Shown here: piece by piece, positions 13,763 to 20,208 of the stretch
Layout of the letters: each line of letters begins with the position of its first letter
Position numbering within the stretch: the first letter of the stretch is position 1
NCBI GenBank assembly: GCA_023142215.1
Contig: JAGLJW010000049.1
Location: 1 to 20,567, forward strand
DNA: 20,567 bases
Direction of reading: 5' to 3'
DNA from: Candidatus Parcubacteria bacterium
GTDB taxonomy: Bacteria; Patescibacteriota; Patescibacteriia; Patescibacteriales; UBA12075
The notes under the pieces: model-generated
What the model was told of the DNA's origin: nothing
Database searches by the model: none
Seen by the model: only the letters and a program-made list of their open reading frames with translations
Program-made: the position numbers and the translations under genes

Positions 13763-13810
13763 AAAAGTTTATAAAGTAAAAAGTTTATAAAGTAGAAGCG
13801 CTATAAAGTA
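13763..13810. repeat. Three 16-base tandem repeats upstream of rplK
   Basis: Two identical copies of AAAAGTTTATAAAGTA (13763-13778 and 13779-13794) and a third, GAAGCGCTATAAAGTA (13795-13810), all in the nusG-rplK gap. Each carries a TTTATA/TATAAA core, so on either strand it could mimic a -10 box. Confidence 0.85.
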
Positions 13811-13854
13811 GTGTTTTTATAATTTTATAATTTTGTGACTTTATGAACTAAATA

Positions 13855-14400
13855 TTATATTTTCTTAATTTGTAAAAAATCTAATTCTACTGGTGTTTCT
13901 CTGCCGAACATTGAAACGACAACTTTAACTTTTCCTTTTCCTTCATCAATGTTGGTAATTTTACCTTCCATGTTTTTAAACGGACCATCTGTAATTGAAA
14001 CAGGTGAGCCAGCTATAATATCTAATTTGAATTTTGGTTCCTCTACACCCATTCTCTTCTTGAGTGATTTAATTTCTTTTTCTGAAATTGGTGTTGGAAT
14101 TGTTCCTGTTCCAATAAATCCAGTTACATTTGGAGTATTTCTTACTACATACCAAGACTCATCGGTCACAATCATCTCAACCATTACATATCCAGGAAAG
14201 ATTTTTTCTTCAACAACCTTTCTTTTTCCATTTTTAATTTTAATTTTTTTTTCAATTGGAATTAAAATTTCAAAAATTTTATCTTCCATATCCATAGACT
14301 CAACTCTTTGTTTTAGATTTTGAGCAACATTTTCTTCATAACCAGAGTAAGTATGAAGAACATACCATTTTCTGCCTAAGTTTATATTTTGTTTGGACAT
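13855..14400 (-). CDS. nusG: Transcription termination/antitermination factor NusG
   Basis: 181 residues. The NGN domain is recognisable from KWYVLHTYSGYEENVAQNLK (11-30), PGYVMVEM and WYVVRNTPNVTGFIGTG; the C-terminal KOW domain has GSPVSITDGPFKNMEGKI, then GKVKVVVSMFGRETPVELD. It travels with RNA polymerase and couples it to ribosomes or Rho. It lies 69 bases after secE and 104 before rplK. No Shine-Dalgarno sequence before the ATG at 14400. Confidence 0.95.
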   Translation of the reverse strand: MSKQNINLGRKWYVLHTYSGYEENVAQNLKQRVESMDMEDKIFEILIPIEKKIKIKNGKRKVVEEKIFPGYVMVEMIVTDESWYVVRNTPNVTGFIGTGTIPTPISEKEIKSLKKRMGVEEPKFKLDIIAGSPVSITDGPFKNMEGKITNIDEGKGKVKVVVSMFGRETPVELDFLQIKKI

Positions 14401-14469
14401 AATATTAAGTATTTTTAATATTTAGCTTTTAAGTTTAGCCAAAATTAGTATATGAAAATTATAATAAAT

Positions 14470-14652
14470 TTAATAAAGAGTTTTTAACATTGTGGAAAAG
14501 ACATAATCTAAACCTCCCAAGAAAGCAGCTACTGCTGCAGAAATTCCTACTACTAAAATTGTATACCTTTTAGCCTCTTTTTTTGTTGGCCAGGTTACTT
14601 TTTTCATCTCTTCAAAAGATTCTTTAATGTAGCGTATAAGTGAATTCAACAT
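14470..14652 (-). CDS. secE: Preprotein translocase subunit SecE
   Basis: 60 residues, the short single-TM bacterial form. An amphipathic helix with FEEMKKVTWPTKKEAKRY (residues about 13-30), holding the conserved KVTWPT motif, precedes one transmembrane helix (about 32-55). It stabilises SecY in the export channel that the many secreted proteins here would use. It is the first gene of the secE-nusG-rplK block, with a good promoter at 14726-14754. Confidence 0.93.
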   Translation of the reverse strand: MLNSLIRYIKESFEEMKKVTWPTKKEAKRYTILVVGISAAVAAFLGGLDYVFSTMLKTLY

Positions 14653-14687
14653 ATTATTTACTAATATTAAATAAAATTGTAATTAAA

Positions 14688-14709
14688 AACTCCCCGCTTA
14701 CGGGCAGTT
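14688..14709 (-). promoter_or_regulatory. Attenuator-like hairpin in the secE leader
   Basis: AACT-GCCCG, loop TAAG, CGGG-GAGTT (minus), nine positions with one G-G mismatch, followed by a short T run. It begins about ten bases after the expected transcription start and lies 35 bases before the secE ATG. The U tract is short, so it could be an attenuator or a 5' stabilising hairpin. Confidence 0.5.
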
Positions 14710-14725
14710 ATTAACTTATATTATT

Positions 14726-14754
14726 AATATACCTTATAATTTTATAAAAGTCAA
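14726..14754 (-). promoter_or_regulatory. Promoter of the secE-nusG-rplK block
   Basis: TTGACT (minus, 14749-14754), 17-base spacer, TATATT (14726-14731). Confidence 0.65.
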
Positions 14755-14759
14755 GAATT

Positions 14760-14935
14760 TGTGTTTTACAGTTCTATACTATTTGGTACAGTTAATTTTG
14801 TTATTTTGTGGTGGAGTACGGAGAAATCCTTTTAAAGATGATTATAACATATAAACATTGTTTTAAATAAAACTGTAAAAATATCTTTTATTATTTAAAA
14901 ATGATATTTAGATAACGCAAAACATGTATCAATTG
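14760..14935. other. Intergenic spacer, no gene seen
   Basis: No reading frame or RNA gene recognised. A 10-base inverted repeat, TTTTACAGTT near 14762-14771 and AACTGTAAAA about 100 bases later (near 14870), brackets an AT-rich stretch with a slightly GC-richer GTGGTGGAGTACGGAGAAAT segment (14809-14828). This could be a folded untranslated RNA or a decayed repeat; I cannot tell. Confidence 0.3.
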
Positions 14936-14961
14936 AAAAAAAACCTCAGAATTGTCTAAGG
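14936..14961 (-). terminator. Intrinsic terminator of the 121-residue gene
   Basis: Minus strand: CCTTAG, loop ACAATT, CTGAGG (six pairs including one T-G), then eight T. It is about 100 bases after the stop codon at 15064. A second hairpin, ACAGAAT/ATTCTGT without U tract, lies between at about 14989-15008. Confidence 0.65.
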
Positions 14962-15063
14962 CTTTTATTATGACTACTTTATTTCAGTACAGAATATTAT
15001 AATTCTGTGAAAAGAAATTTAATAAATAATTTTTTCATTACTTAATTAAGCCATTTTGAAATT

Positions 15064-15429
15064 TTAATAAAACTTTATACGTTTATATGGAGGATTTGGA
15101 AGATTAGCTCTAATCTCTTTGTGGCATTTTTCCCAAATATATTGACCGAATAATTGATCAAATCTTTTAAAACTGAACTTTGGATTTATTTCGGTTTGAT
15201 TGCCAAAATTGAAATTCCTTGCTTGATGGTTTTTTCTGTCATCAATTAAATCCATTGTTATAGTATCAACAACCCAGATATTTTTATCAATGTAATTTTT
15301 TGCCGTAATCCAATCAATTTCTGCTCTCTCACCAGGACACTCAATACATGCATATAGAATTTGAGCCAATTTCTTTACACAATGTTTTTCAACAGTTTCT
15401 TTTACTTCCATTAATTGATTTAATTCCAT
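15064..15429 (-). CDS. Unrecognised 121-residue soluble protein
   Basis: No family recognised. The protein has no signal peptide or membrane segment. It has four cysteines (one as HCVKKL, then ACIECPGE, and EKCHKE), a helical N-terminus, and a basic, Pro- and Asn-rich C-terminus. It is a stand-alone unit: a TTGACA-type promoter at 15483-15510, a very strong Shine-Dalgarno sequence (AAGGAGG, minus, about 15437-15443, eight bases before the ATG at 15429) and a terminator at 14936-14961. The preceding AACCAAAAAGGAGG resembles the TAACC-type leader box seen before the small ORF at 18939. Confidence 0.65.
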   Translation of the reverse strand: MELNQLMEVKETVEKHCVKKLAQILYACIECPGERAEIDWITAKNYIDKNIWVVDTITMDLIDDRKNHQARNFNFGNQTEINPKFSFKRFDQLFGQYIWEKCHKEIRANLPNPPYKRIKFY

Positions 15430-15482
15430 TGATTTAACCTCCTTTTTGGTTGTTTGTGATGTTTTTTATCCTCTCAAAATAC

Positions 15483-15510
15483 ACTTTAACAGAAAAATAA
15501 AAAATGTCAA
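15483..15510 (-). promoter_or_regulatory. Promoter of the 121-residue gene
   Basis: Perfect -35 TTGACA (minus, 15505-15510), a 16-base spacer and a weaker -10 TAAAGT (15483-15488). Confidence 0.5.
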
Positions 15511-15533
15511 ATTAATGAAATTGGTTTTTTTTA

Positions 15534-15562
15534 TTGATAAATATTTATTATTAATATAATAT
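15534..15562 (+). promoter_or_regulatory. Promoter of the cysteine synthase operon
   Basis: TTGATA at 15534-15539, 17-base spacer, TAATAT at 15557-15562, leading into the tandem repeats ahead of the ATG at 15618. Confidence 0.5.
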
Positions 15563-15614
15563 ATTAATATAATATATTAATATACAATCTAACAATAAAC
15601 AATCTAACAATAAA
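15553..15614. repeat. Two adjacent tandem repeats in the cysteine synthase leader
   Basis: A 13-base unit AATATAATATATT repeated about 2.5 times (15553-15584), directly followed by a 15-base unit CAATCTAACAATAAA repeated twice (15585-15599 and 15600-15614), ending three bases before the ATG. The first overlaps the predicted -10 box. Confidence 0.85.
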
Positions 15615-15617
15615 CAA

Positions 15618-16508
15618 ATGATATATAATAATATTCTAAAAACAATTGGTAATACACCGCTTGTTCAGATAAATAATTTTGATATTGGTGATAGTAAAAT
15701 ATTTGCTAAACTTGAGGGGGTGAATCCTGGGGGGAGTATTAAAGATAGAATTGCTCTTCAGATGATTGAAGAGGCGGAAAAAACTGGTGAGTTGAATAAG
15801 GATAAGACAATAATTGAAGCTAGTTCTGGAAATACTGGTATTGCTCTGGCTATGATTGGGGCAGTGAAAGGTTATAAAGTAGATATTGTGATAAGTGAAG
15901 GGGTTTCAATTGAGCGAAGAAAAATGATTGCTTCTTTTGGTGCTAATATTATTTTAACTGATAATGAAAAGGGAACAGATGGAGCGATTTTTAAAGTTAA
16001 AGAAATGATCGCAGAAAATCCTAAACAATTTTTTTGCACAGATCAATTCTCAAATAAACATAATAAGAATGCACATTATGCTACAACTGCTAAAGAAATA
16101 ATAGAACAGACTGATGGTAAATTTGATTATTTTGTAGCTGCAATAGGAACCTCGGGAACATTAATGGGTGTTGCTAAATATTTAAAAGAGAAAAATCCTA
16201 AAATAAAAATTGTAAGTGCTGAGCCAATTGAAGGACATTATATTCAAGGTTTAAAAAATATGACAGAAGCAATAGTTCCAGCTATTTATGACAAAAGCAA
16301 ACTTGATGAAATAATAAAAATAAAAACATCAGATGCTTTTAAGACTGTTAGGGGAATTGTTAGAAAAGAAGGAATTTTTGTTGGAATGAGTAGCGGTGCA
16401 GCAATGCTTGCAAGTTTAAATATTGCAAAAAAACATAAAAATGTTAAAATAATAACAATATTCCCTGACAGAGGAGAAAAATATTTAAGTACTGATTTAT
16501 TTGAATAA
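15618..16508 (+). CDS. Cysteine synthase (O-acetylserine sulfhydrylase family)
   Basis: A PLP enzyme that makes cysteine from an activated serine and sulfide. The 296-residue protein has NPGGSIKDR with the PLP lysine K42, SSGNTG (69-74) for the substrate carboxylate, GTSGTLMG for the PLP phosphate, GMSSGAA and the C-terminal PDRGEKYLST. This fits CysK/CysM; the choice between the two or a related beta-synthase is not certain. It heads an operon with the 131-residue gene (2 bases on) and an HtrA-type protease. No serine acetyltransferase is in the window, so an imported or alternative substrate must be considered. No Shine-Dalgarno sequence. Confidence 0.9.
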   Translation: MIYNNILKTIGNTPLVQINNFDIGDSKIFAKLEGVNPGGSIKDRIALQMIEEAEKTGELNKDKTIIEASSGNTGIALAMIGAVKGYKVDIVISEGVSIERRKMIASFGANIILTDNEKGTDGAIFKVKEMIAENPKQFFCTDQFSNKHNKNAHYATTAKEIIEQTDGKFDYFVAAIGTSGTLMGVAKYLKEKNPKIKIVSAEPIEGHYIQGLKNMTEAIVPAIYDKSKLDEIIKIKTSDAFKTVRGIVRKEGIFVGMSSGAAMLASLNIAKKHKNVKIITIFPDRGEKYLSTDLFE

Positions 16509-16510
16509 TT

Positions 16511-16906
16511 ATGAAATTAAATTTTGAGAATAAAAATAATAATAACATTACAATTCTTGAACAATATATCGGTAATGATTTTCGTGATAAATTAATGGAG
16601 GCGTATAATCTCGAAAAAGAACGGGGCAATGATTTCAGCGGAATTAAAAATAAAAATCAAATTTTAGTTTTTATAAAAAATGCATTAAATATTAATAATG
16701 GTTTTGCACTAACCAGACAACAGGCGGGTTATTTAATAAGTGAGACGCTTTTATTGCTTAGATTTTGTAAAAATAGTGATACAAAAGAATGCACAGAAAA
16801 AAGACAAGTTGCTTTTAGTAAAGAAGAAATTGAGAAAATGAAAATTGATTCACAAAAAATGATTAAGGACGAGGATGAAAGGACAGGCGGAATTGGCTTA
16901 AATTAA
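16511..16906 (+). CDS. Small cytoplasmic protein of unknown function
   Basis: 131 residues, no family recognised. Soluble, charged, probably all-helical: an N-terminal Asn-rich stretch, then LEQYIGNDFRDKLMEAYNLE, a middle segment with FALTRQQAGYLISETLLLL, and a Lys/Glu-rich C-terminus (FSKEEIEKMKIDSQKMIKDE). Two cysteines lie at about 87 and 94. It begins two bases after the cysteine synthase stop and ends 16 before the protease gene, so it is in the middle of a three-gene operon. Confidence 0.65.
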   Translation: MKLNFENKNNNNITILEQYIGNDFRDKLMEAYNLEKERGNDFSGIKNKNQILVFIKNALNINNGFALTRQQAGYLISETLLLLRFCKNSDTKECTEKRQVAFSKEEIEKMKIDSQKMIKDEDERTGGIGLN

Positions 16907-16922
16907 TTAATAAAATCTTACT

Positions 16923-17999
16923 ATGAAAAGAAAAATATTATTTCTAATTATATTTACCTTTATAATCTCTAGCGGATTTTTGTTTAGAGATTTTTTTGGA
17001 GTTAAGAAAATAGTTGCTAACGATTTAGAATTTGATGAACAGACAGCAACTGTTAGAGCAATAAAGAAAAATTTACCGTCGGTTGTAAGTGTTGTCGTTT
17101 ATGAAAATGAAGAAAATCAAACACTTGATTCTCCAGCTGGAGTTCCTGAGACCAAACAAAGGAAAATTCAAAAAAGTCGTGGAAGTGGTTTTATAATTTC
17201 TTCTGATGGTTATATTGTTACAAACAAACATGTCGTTGATGCGGTTGCGGAATTTGTTGGAAAATTTACCATCGTTTTAAATTCAGGAGAAGAATACGAA
17301 GCGGAATTAGCTGGGAGAGATCCATTTAATGATTTAGCTGTATTGAAAATTGAAGCCAGTGATTTACCAATTGTTGAACTTGGTGATAGTTCAAAGCTTG
17401 AAGTAGGAATGACTGTAATTGCGATTGGTAATTCTTTAGGAAGATATCAAAATAGTGTGACAAAAGGAATTATCAGCGGACTTAGAAGAGATTTAAGTTC
17501 GGTTGATAATGGTTTAAATGAAGTAATCCAAACTGATGCAGAAATAAATTTAGGAAATTCAGGCGGACCGTTGATTGATTTGCATGGAGAAGTAATTGGA
17601 ATCAATGTAGCCAAAGACAATATTGGCTCATCAATAGGTTTTACAATACCAATAAACGATGCCAAGCAAGTTATTGAGAGTATAAAAAAGCACAAAAGAA
17701 TAATAAGACCAATTTTGGGTGTTAGATATCAACAGCTTACTGAACAGGATGCAGGATTAAATCAATTGCCAAGAAAAAATGGTGCATGGATAAGGGCAGT
17801 TATTGAAAATTCTCCAGCTAGAAAAGCAGGTATTTTACCAGATGATATTATTTTTGAAATAAACGCAGTAGAAATAAATGAAAAAAACACTTTAGCTAAT
17901 ATGATAAGAAAATATAGACCAGGCAATAAAATTGGTTTGAAAATTCAAAGAGGTGATAAGGTTATTATTAGAATAGTTGAGCTCGGTGAATATAAGTAG
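16923..17999 (+). CDS. HtrA/DegP-type S1C serine protease with one PDZ domain
   Basis: 358 residues: an N-terminal membrane anchor or uncleaved signal (about 4-22), a trypsin-like domain (about 45-255) and one PDZ domain (about 262-355). The triad is complete: His103 in TNKHVVDA, Asp137 in FNDLAVLKI and Ser213 in GNSGGPLIDLHGEV. It should act outside the cytoplasmic membrane in quality control of exported proteins. It is the last gene of the cysteine synthase operon, followed by a bidirectional terminator. It contrasts with the related protein at 3045-4244, whose His and Ser sites are replaced. Confidence 0.93.
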   Translation: MKRKILFLIIFTFIISSGFLFRDFFGVKKIVANDLEFDEQTATVRAIKKNLPSVVSVVVYENEENQTLDSPAGVPETKQRKIQKSRGSGFIISSDGYIVTNKHVVDAVAEFVGKFTIVLNSGEEYEAELAGRDPFNDLAVLKIEASDLPIVELGDSSKLEVGMTVIAIGNSLGRYQNSVTKGIISGLRRDLSSVDNGLNEVIQTDAEINLGNSGGPLIDLHGEVIGINVAKDNIGSSIGFTIPINDAKQVIESIKKHKRIIRPILGVRYQQLTEQDAGLNQLPRKNGAWIRAVIENSPARKAGILPDDIIFEINAVEINEKNTLANMIRKYRPGNKIGLKIQRGDKVIIRIVELGEYK

Positions 18000-18016
18000 T
18001 GAAAAATTGTGATAAT

Positions 18017-18053
18017 AAAAAAATGCTTTTAATTGTTCAAAAGCATTTTTTTT
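18017..18053. terminator. Bidirectional intrinsic terminator between htrA-like gene and tRNA-Thr
   Basis: AATGCTTTT (18022-18030), 8-base loop, AAAAGCATT (18039-18047), with a T run after it on the plus strand and an A run before it that gives a U tract on the minus strand. It ends both converging units. Confidence 0.85.
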
Positions 18054-18058
18054 ATTTG

Positions 18059-18131
18059 AGCCAAAAACGAGGATCGAACTCGTGACCTTTCCCTTACGAA
18101 GGGACTGCTCTACCAGCTGAGCTATTTCGGC
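18059..18131 (-). tRNA. tRNA-Thr (anticodon CGT)
   Basis: Read on the minus strand: acceptor GCCGAAA pairs with TTTTGGC (one G-T), D arm GCTC/GAGC with AGCTGGTAGA, anticodon loop TTCGTAA giving anticodon CGT (codon ACG), variable AGGTC, T arm ACGAG-TTCGATC-CTCGT. The discriminator is T; CCA is not encoded. The anticodon stem has a terminal G-A pair. A promoter lies immediately upstream. Confidence 0.95.
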
Positions 18132-18142
18132 TTTGTAATATT

Positions 18143-18171
18143 ATTATAATAGTTGTTGATAAAAAATTCAA
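18143..18171 (-). promoter_or_regulatory. Promoter of tRNA-Thr
   Basis: TTGAAT (minus, 18166-18171), 17-base spacer, perfect TATAAT (18143-18148), with the tRNA 5' end 11 bases after the -10 box. Confidence 0.7.
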
Positions 18172-18245
18172 TATTTTGTATTTTGTTCTATTGACAAGAT
18201 GAAAAATTTAAGTCAGATTTAAATTAGATTAATAAAAAGAAAATT

Positions 18246-18833
18246 ATGAAATATTTAATAATTACAATTCTAAGTTTATTAATATTATTGACTGGCTGTA
18301 AAAAGGAAGAAGTGTTTAATGATAGCAAAATTGATAACACAACAAATCAAATAGATGATTCTACCACAACACAAGAAATTTCTAGTTTAACTCAAGAGAA
18401 TGATGAATATAAAGACTGGAAAACTTACCAAAATGATGAAATCGGGTTTAAACTTAATTGTCCTAATAGTTTTTTAATTAATTCATATAACAATGATAAA
18501 ACAATTTGTTTTGGTTTGAATAATTCTGTTTGTATTTTTTCAATAAGTATATATGGTAATCTGAAAAAATTTGATAAAAATGTTGTACTTCAACCAATAG
18601 CAAGAGAATCTTTAAAATTTGACAAGTCAAATATTGGTTTAAATAATCAATATTTATCTGATAAAGTTATAGTTGATTTTTCATCAAAAGAAAATGGTGA
18701 TATAAAGAGTATTGTATATTATGTAGAAAAAAATAATAAATTATATCAAATTAGGCATAACATTGAAGAGAATGCAAGTTTCACAAACAAAGATTTAGAA
18801 AAAGTTTTAAAAAGTTTTGAAATAATTAGTTAA
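18246..18833 (+). CDS. Predicted lipoprotein, unknown function
   Basis: 195 residues. A lipobox LLTGC with the lipidation cysteine at residue 18 ends a hydrophobic signal segment. It is followed by a Lys/Glu then Asn/Thr/Gln-rich linker (about 19-58) and a globular domain (about 59-195) that starts DWKTYQNDEIGFKLNCP, a beta-rich motif seen in many exported stress or PsbP-like domains, and contains three cysteines. After lipidation it would be held on the outer face of the membrane. A TTGACA at 18191-18196 could be its -35 box, but no good -10 follows at the right distance. Confidence 0.8.
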   Translation: MKYLIITILSLLILLTGCKKEEVFNDSKIDNTTNQIDDSTTTQEISSLTQENDEYKDWKTYQNDEIGFKLNCPNSFLINSYNNDKTICFGLNNSVCIFSISIYGNLKKFDKNVVLQPIARESLKFDKSNIGLNNQYLSDKVIVDFSSKENGDIKSIVYYVEKNNKLYQIRHNIEENASFTNKDLEKVLKSFEIIS

Positions 18834-18898
18834 GATTATTTTTATATTGAAACTATTAAGTTTTAGTAAAAAGCAATTTTAGTGATTGTTTTAAATGT

Positions 18899-18926
18899 TC
18901 TTTACAATTTATTAACTTGTAACCGA
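18899..18926 (+). promoter_or_regulatory. Two-box leader motif, copy 1
   Basis: TCTTTACAAT (18899-18908), 11 bases, TAACCGA (18920-18926), followed directly by TGGAGG and the ATG of the 21-codon ORF. The same boxes in the same order, 12 bases apart, are at 19564-19592. Confidence 0.5.
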
Positions 18927-18938
18927 TGGAGGAAAAAA

Positions 18939-19004
18939 ATGAAAAAGTACTGTATGTTTTTTGTTTTGTTAAAGATATGGCTTGTTTATTTCTATATTTT
19001 TTGA
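18939..19004 (+). CDS. Possible 21-residue hydrophobic peptide
   Basis: The peptide MKKYCMFFVLLKIWLVYFYI plus a terminal F, ending in TGA, follows one of the strongest Shine-Dalgarno sequences in the window: GGAGG at 18928-18932, six bases before the ATG. It resembles a signal peptide or single membrane helix without a mature part. The next promoter (TTGACA at 19001) begins in its last codon. It could be a small membrane peptide, a leader peptide or the surviving start of a decayed secreted-protein gene; the first residues resemble those of the 191-residue gene at 19633. Confidence 0.4.
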   Translation: MKKYCMFFVLLKIWLVYFYIF

Positions 19005-19029
19005 CAAAATTTCATTTTTACGCTAATGT
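19001..19029 (+). promoter_or_regulatory. Promoter of the 130-residue membrane protein gene
   Basis: Perfect TTGACA (19001-19006), 17-base spacer, TAATGT (19024-19029), 41 bases before the ATG at 19070. The -35 box overlaps the stop of the 21-codon ORF. Confidence 0.55.
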
Positions 19030-19069
19030 TTAAGTTAGTTTAAAGATAAAATTTTATTAAAAACATATT

Positions 19070-19462
19070 ATGTCAGAAAAAGAAATAAAAGAAAATAAAA
19101 AATTTGGATGGAAGAAAAAAGTAATAATTATTTTTACTATTTTTATAGTTTCTGGATGTTTATATTATTCAGGTAAAGCATTTTTGCATTATGCGTGGAA
19201 AACTAGTTTGAGGTATAAAAATAATGTTGCTTGTTTTGTTGGTGAGGGCTGTTGTGGTAACATGAGTATAACCAAAGAAGAATTTGTTAGAGAAATGAAG
19301 CAATTGGAATTATCAAAAAAAGAAATTTTCCTGAGAGCAATATTGGCAAAAAAAAAGTTAAAGGAAGAATGTGTTCAAGGAAAACATAGAAAATTAGTTT
19401 GCGAACAACGATTTATACATCTTAATAATATACTTAAACACTTAAGTGAAATTCCAGATTAA
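19070..19462 (+). CDS. Small single-pass membrane protein with Cys-containing tail
   Basis: 130 residues: a Lys/Glu-rich cytoplasmic N-terminus, one transmembrane helix (about 17-35) and an external part with ACFVGEGCCGNMS (about 54-66), a helical middle (EEFVREMKQLELSKKEIFLR) and two more cysteines (EECVQG and LVCEQR). No family recognised. The Cys-Cys pair and the CX-rich tail suggest disulfides outside. It has its own promoter and is followed by a 15-pair hairpin. Confidence 0.65.
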   Translation: MSEKEIKENKKFGWKKKVIIIFTIFIVSGCLYYSGKAFLHYAWKTSLRYKNNVACFVGEGCCGNMSITKEEFVREMKQLELSKKEIFLRAILAKKKLKEECVQGKHRKLVCEQRFIHLNNILKHLSEIPD

Positions 19463-19463
19463 T

Positions 19464-19499
19464 TTTTTTTATGGCTTAAAACATTAAGCCATAAAAAAA
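19464..19499. other. Perfect 15-pair hairpin without a downstream U tract
   Basis: T7-ATGGCTTA, loop AAACAT, TAAGCCAT-A7. The T run comes first and the A run last, the reverse of the usual terminator order, so neither strand ends in U. It lies directly after the stop of the 130-residue gene and may act as a stable 3' end or barrier. Confidence 0.6.
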
Positions 19500-19519
19500 G
19501 CAATAAATTTAAAAAATAA

Positions 19520-19576
19520 TTTATTGTAAAACAGAAAATAAAAAAAGGAGGTGATAAAAACGCTCTTTACAATAAA
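19520..19576 (+). promoter_or_regulatory. Leader hairpin with a full anti-Shine-Dalgarno complement in its loop
   Basis: TTTATTGTAAA (19520-19530) pairs perfectly with TTTACAATAAA (19566-19576). The 35-base loop contains AAAGGAGGTGAT (19544-19555), which is complementary to the full 3' end of bacterial 16S rRNA, yet no ATG follows it at a workable distance. The real start of the next gene has its own AAAGGAG at 19620-19626. A ribosome standby site is one possible reading. Confidence 0.5.
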
Positions 19577-19592
19577 ATAAATGGTTAACCGA
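19564..19592 (+). promoter_or_regulatory. Two-box leader motif, copy 2
   Basis: TCTTTACAAT (19564-19573) and TAACCGA (19586-19592), as in copy 1 at 18899-18926. A seven-codon ORF (ATG at 19581) covers the second box. Confidence 0.5.
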
Positions 19593-19632
19593 AGCTGGTG
19601 TTAAAGAACAAAAACAAAAAAAGGAGAAAATA

Positions 19633-20208
19633 ATGAAAAAATCAAAATGTTTGTTGGTTTCTTTAATGGTTTTATGTTTATCTTTTGGAATAACTTCTAC
19701 ATCTTTTGGACTTTGTTTTGTTACGGATGTAGAGTGTATAGCAGGTATAGTTTTACCTTTTGATCAATACGATTCAGAACCTACTAGCAAGAAAGAATGG
19801 TCTGCCGTCAGAGGATATATTGTAGCAGAAAATAATTATATTTCATTTAACTTTATGTTTGATCAAGAATCAATAGATACCTTAAAACATAAAGTAAGTA
19901 GTATTTTTGGAGGTTTTGGTCTGGAAGTAGAAATTGTTGAAAAAAATGGACATCTTTTAGATTTAGATTTCATTACTAATAATCTTCCTGCTTCTTCTAA
20001 TCCTCAGCGAGATACAAATGTTTGTGATTATACAACTAACGCAGGAACGAATGATCATGTTAATGCATTATTAATTAGAAATCCTGAAAATCTGCAAAAG
20101 GATGTTTGGTATGAAGTTTGTTTTGTTTTTAAAAACAATATACCAAGTAACGGTGTAGATATTCAACCAAATCTAGTTATAGCCTTAGATATGGATGATT
20201 TAACCTAG
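19633..20208 (+). CDS. Secreted protein of unknown function, ending at a TAG that may be premature
   Basis: 191 residues. A signal peptide (about 1-26, MKKSKCLLVSLMVLCLSFG and on) is followed by a beta-rich region: KEWSAVRGYIVAENNYISFN, DVWYEVCFVFKNNIP and QPNLVIALDMDD. Cysteines at about 28, 35, 131 and 168 could pair. No family is recognised. The Shine-Dalgarno sequence AAAGGAG sits six bases before the ATG, and the long structured leader at 19520-19592 lies ahead. The stop is TAG at 20206, after which the same frame stays open to the window end, so the protein may be a truncated form of a longer one. Confidence 0.65.
   Translation: MKKSKCLLVSLMVLCLSFGITSTSFGLCFVTDVECIAGIVLPFDQYDSEPTSKKEWSAVRGYIVAENNYISFNFMFDQESIDTLKHKVSSIFGGFGLEVEIVEKNGHLLDLDFITNNLPASSNPQRDTNVCDYTTNAGTNDHVNALLIRNPENLQKDVWYEVCFVFKNNIPSNGVDIQPNLVIALDMDDLT

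Noticed and set aside
13949..14323. Plus-strand 124-codon frame opposite nusG
   Set aside because: NusG is unambiguous on the minus strand; long antisense frames are expected from its codon use.
14762..14880. Structured non-coding RNA bounded by TTTTACAGTT and AACTGTAAAA
   Set aside because: Only one 10-base helix supports it, with no promoter or terminator at fitting places; too weak to call as an RNA gene.
17447..17695. Minus-strand 82-codon frame inside the HtrA-type protease
   Set aside because: It covers the GNSGGPL catalytic segment of a well-supported gene in antisense.
20206..20208. Recoding of TAG or an alternative genetic code
   Set aside because: TAG ends several other genes here at sensible lengths, and ribosomal proteins and enzymes are full length under the standard code.
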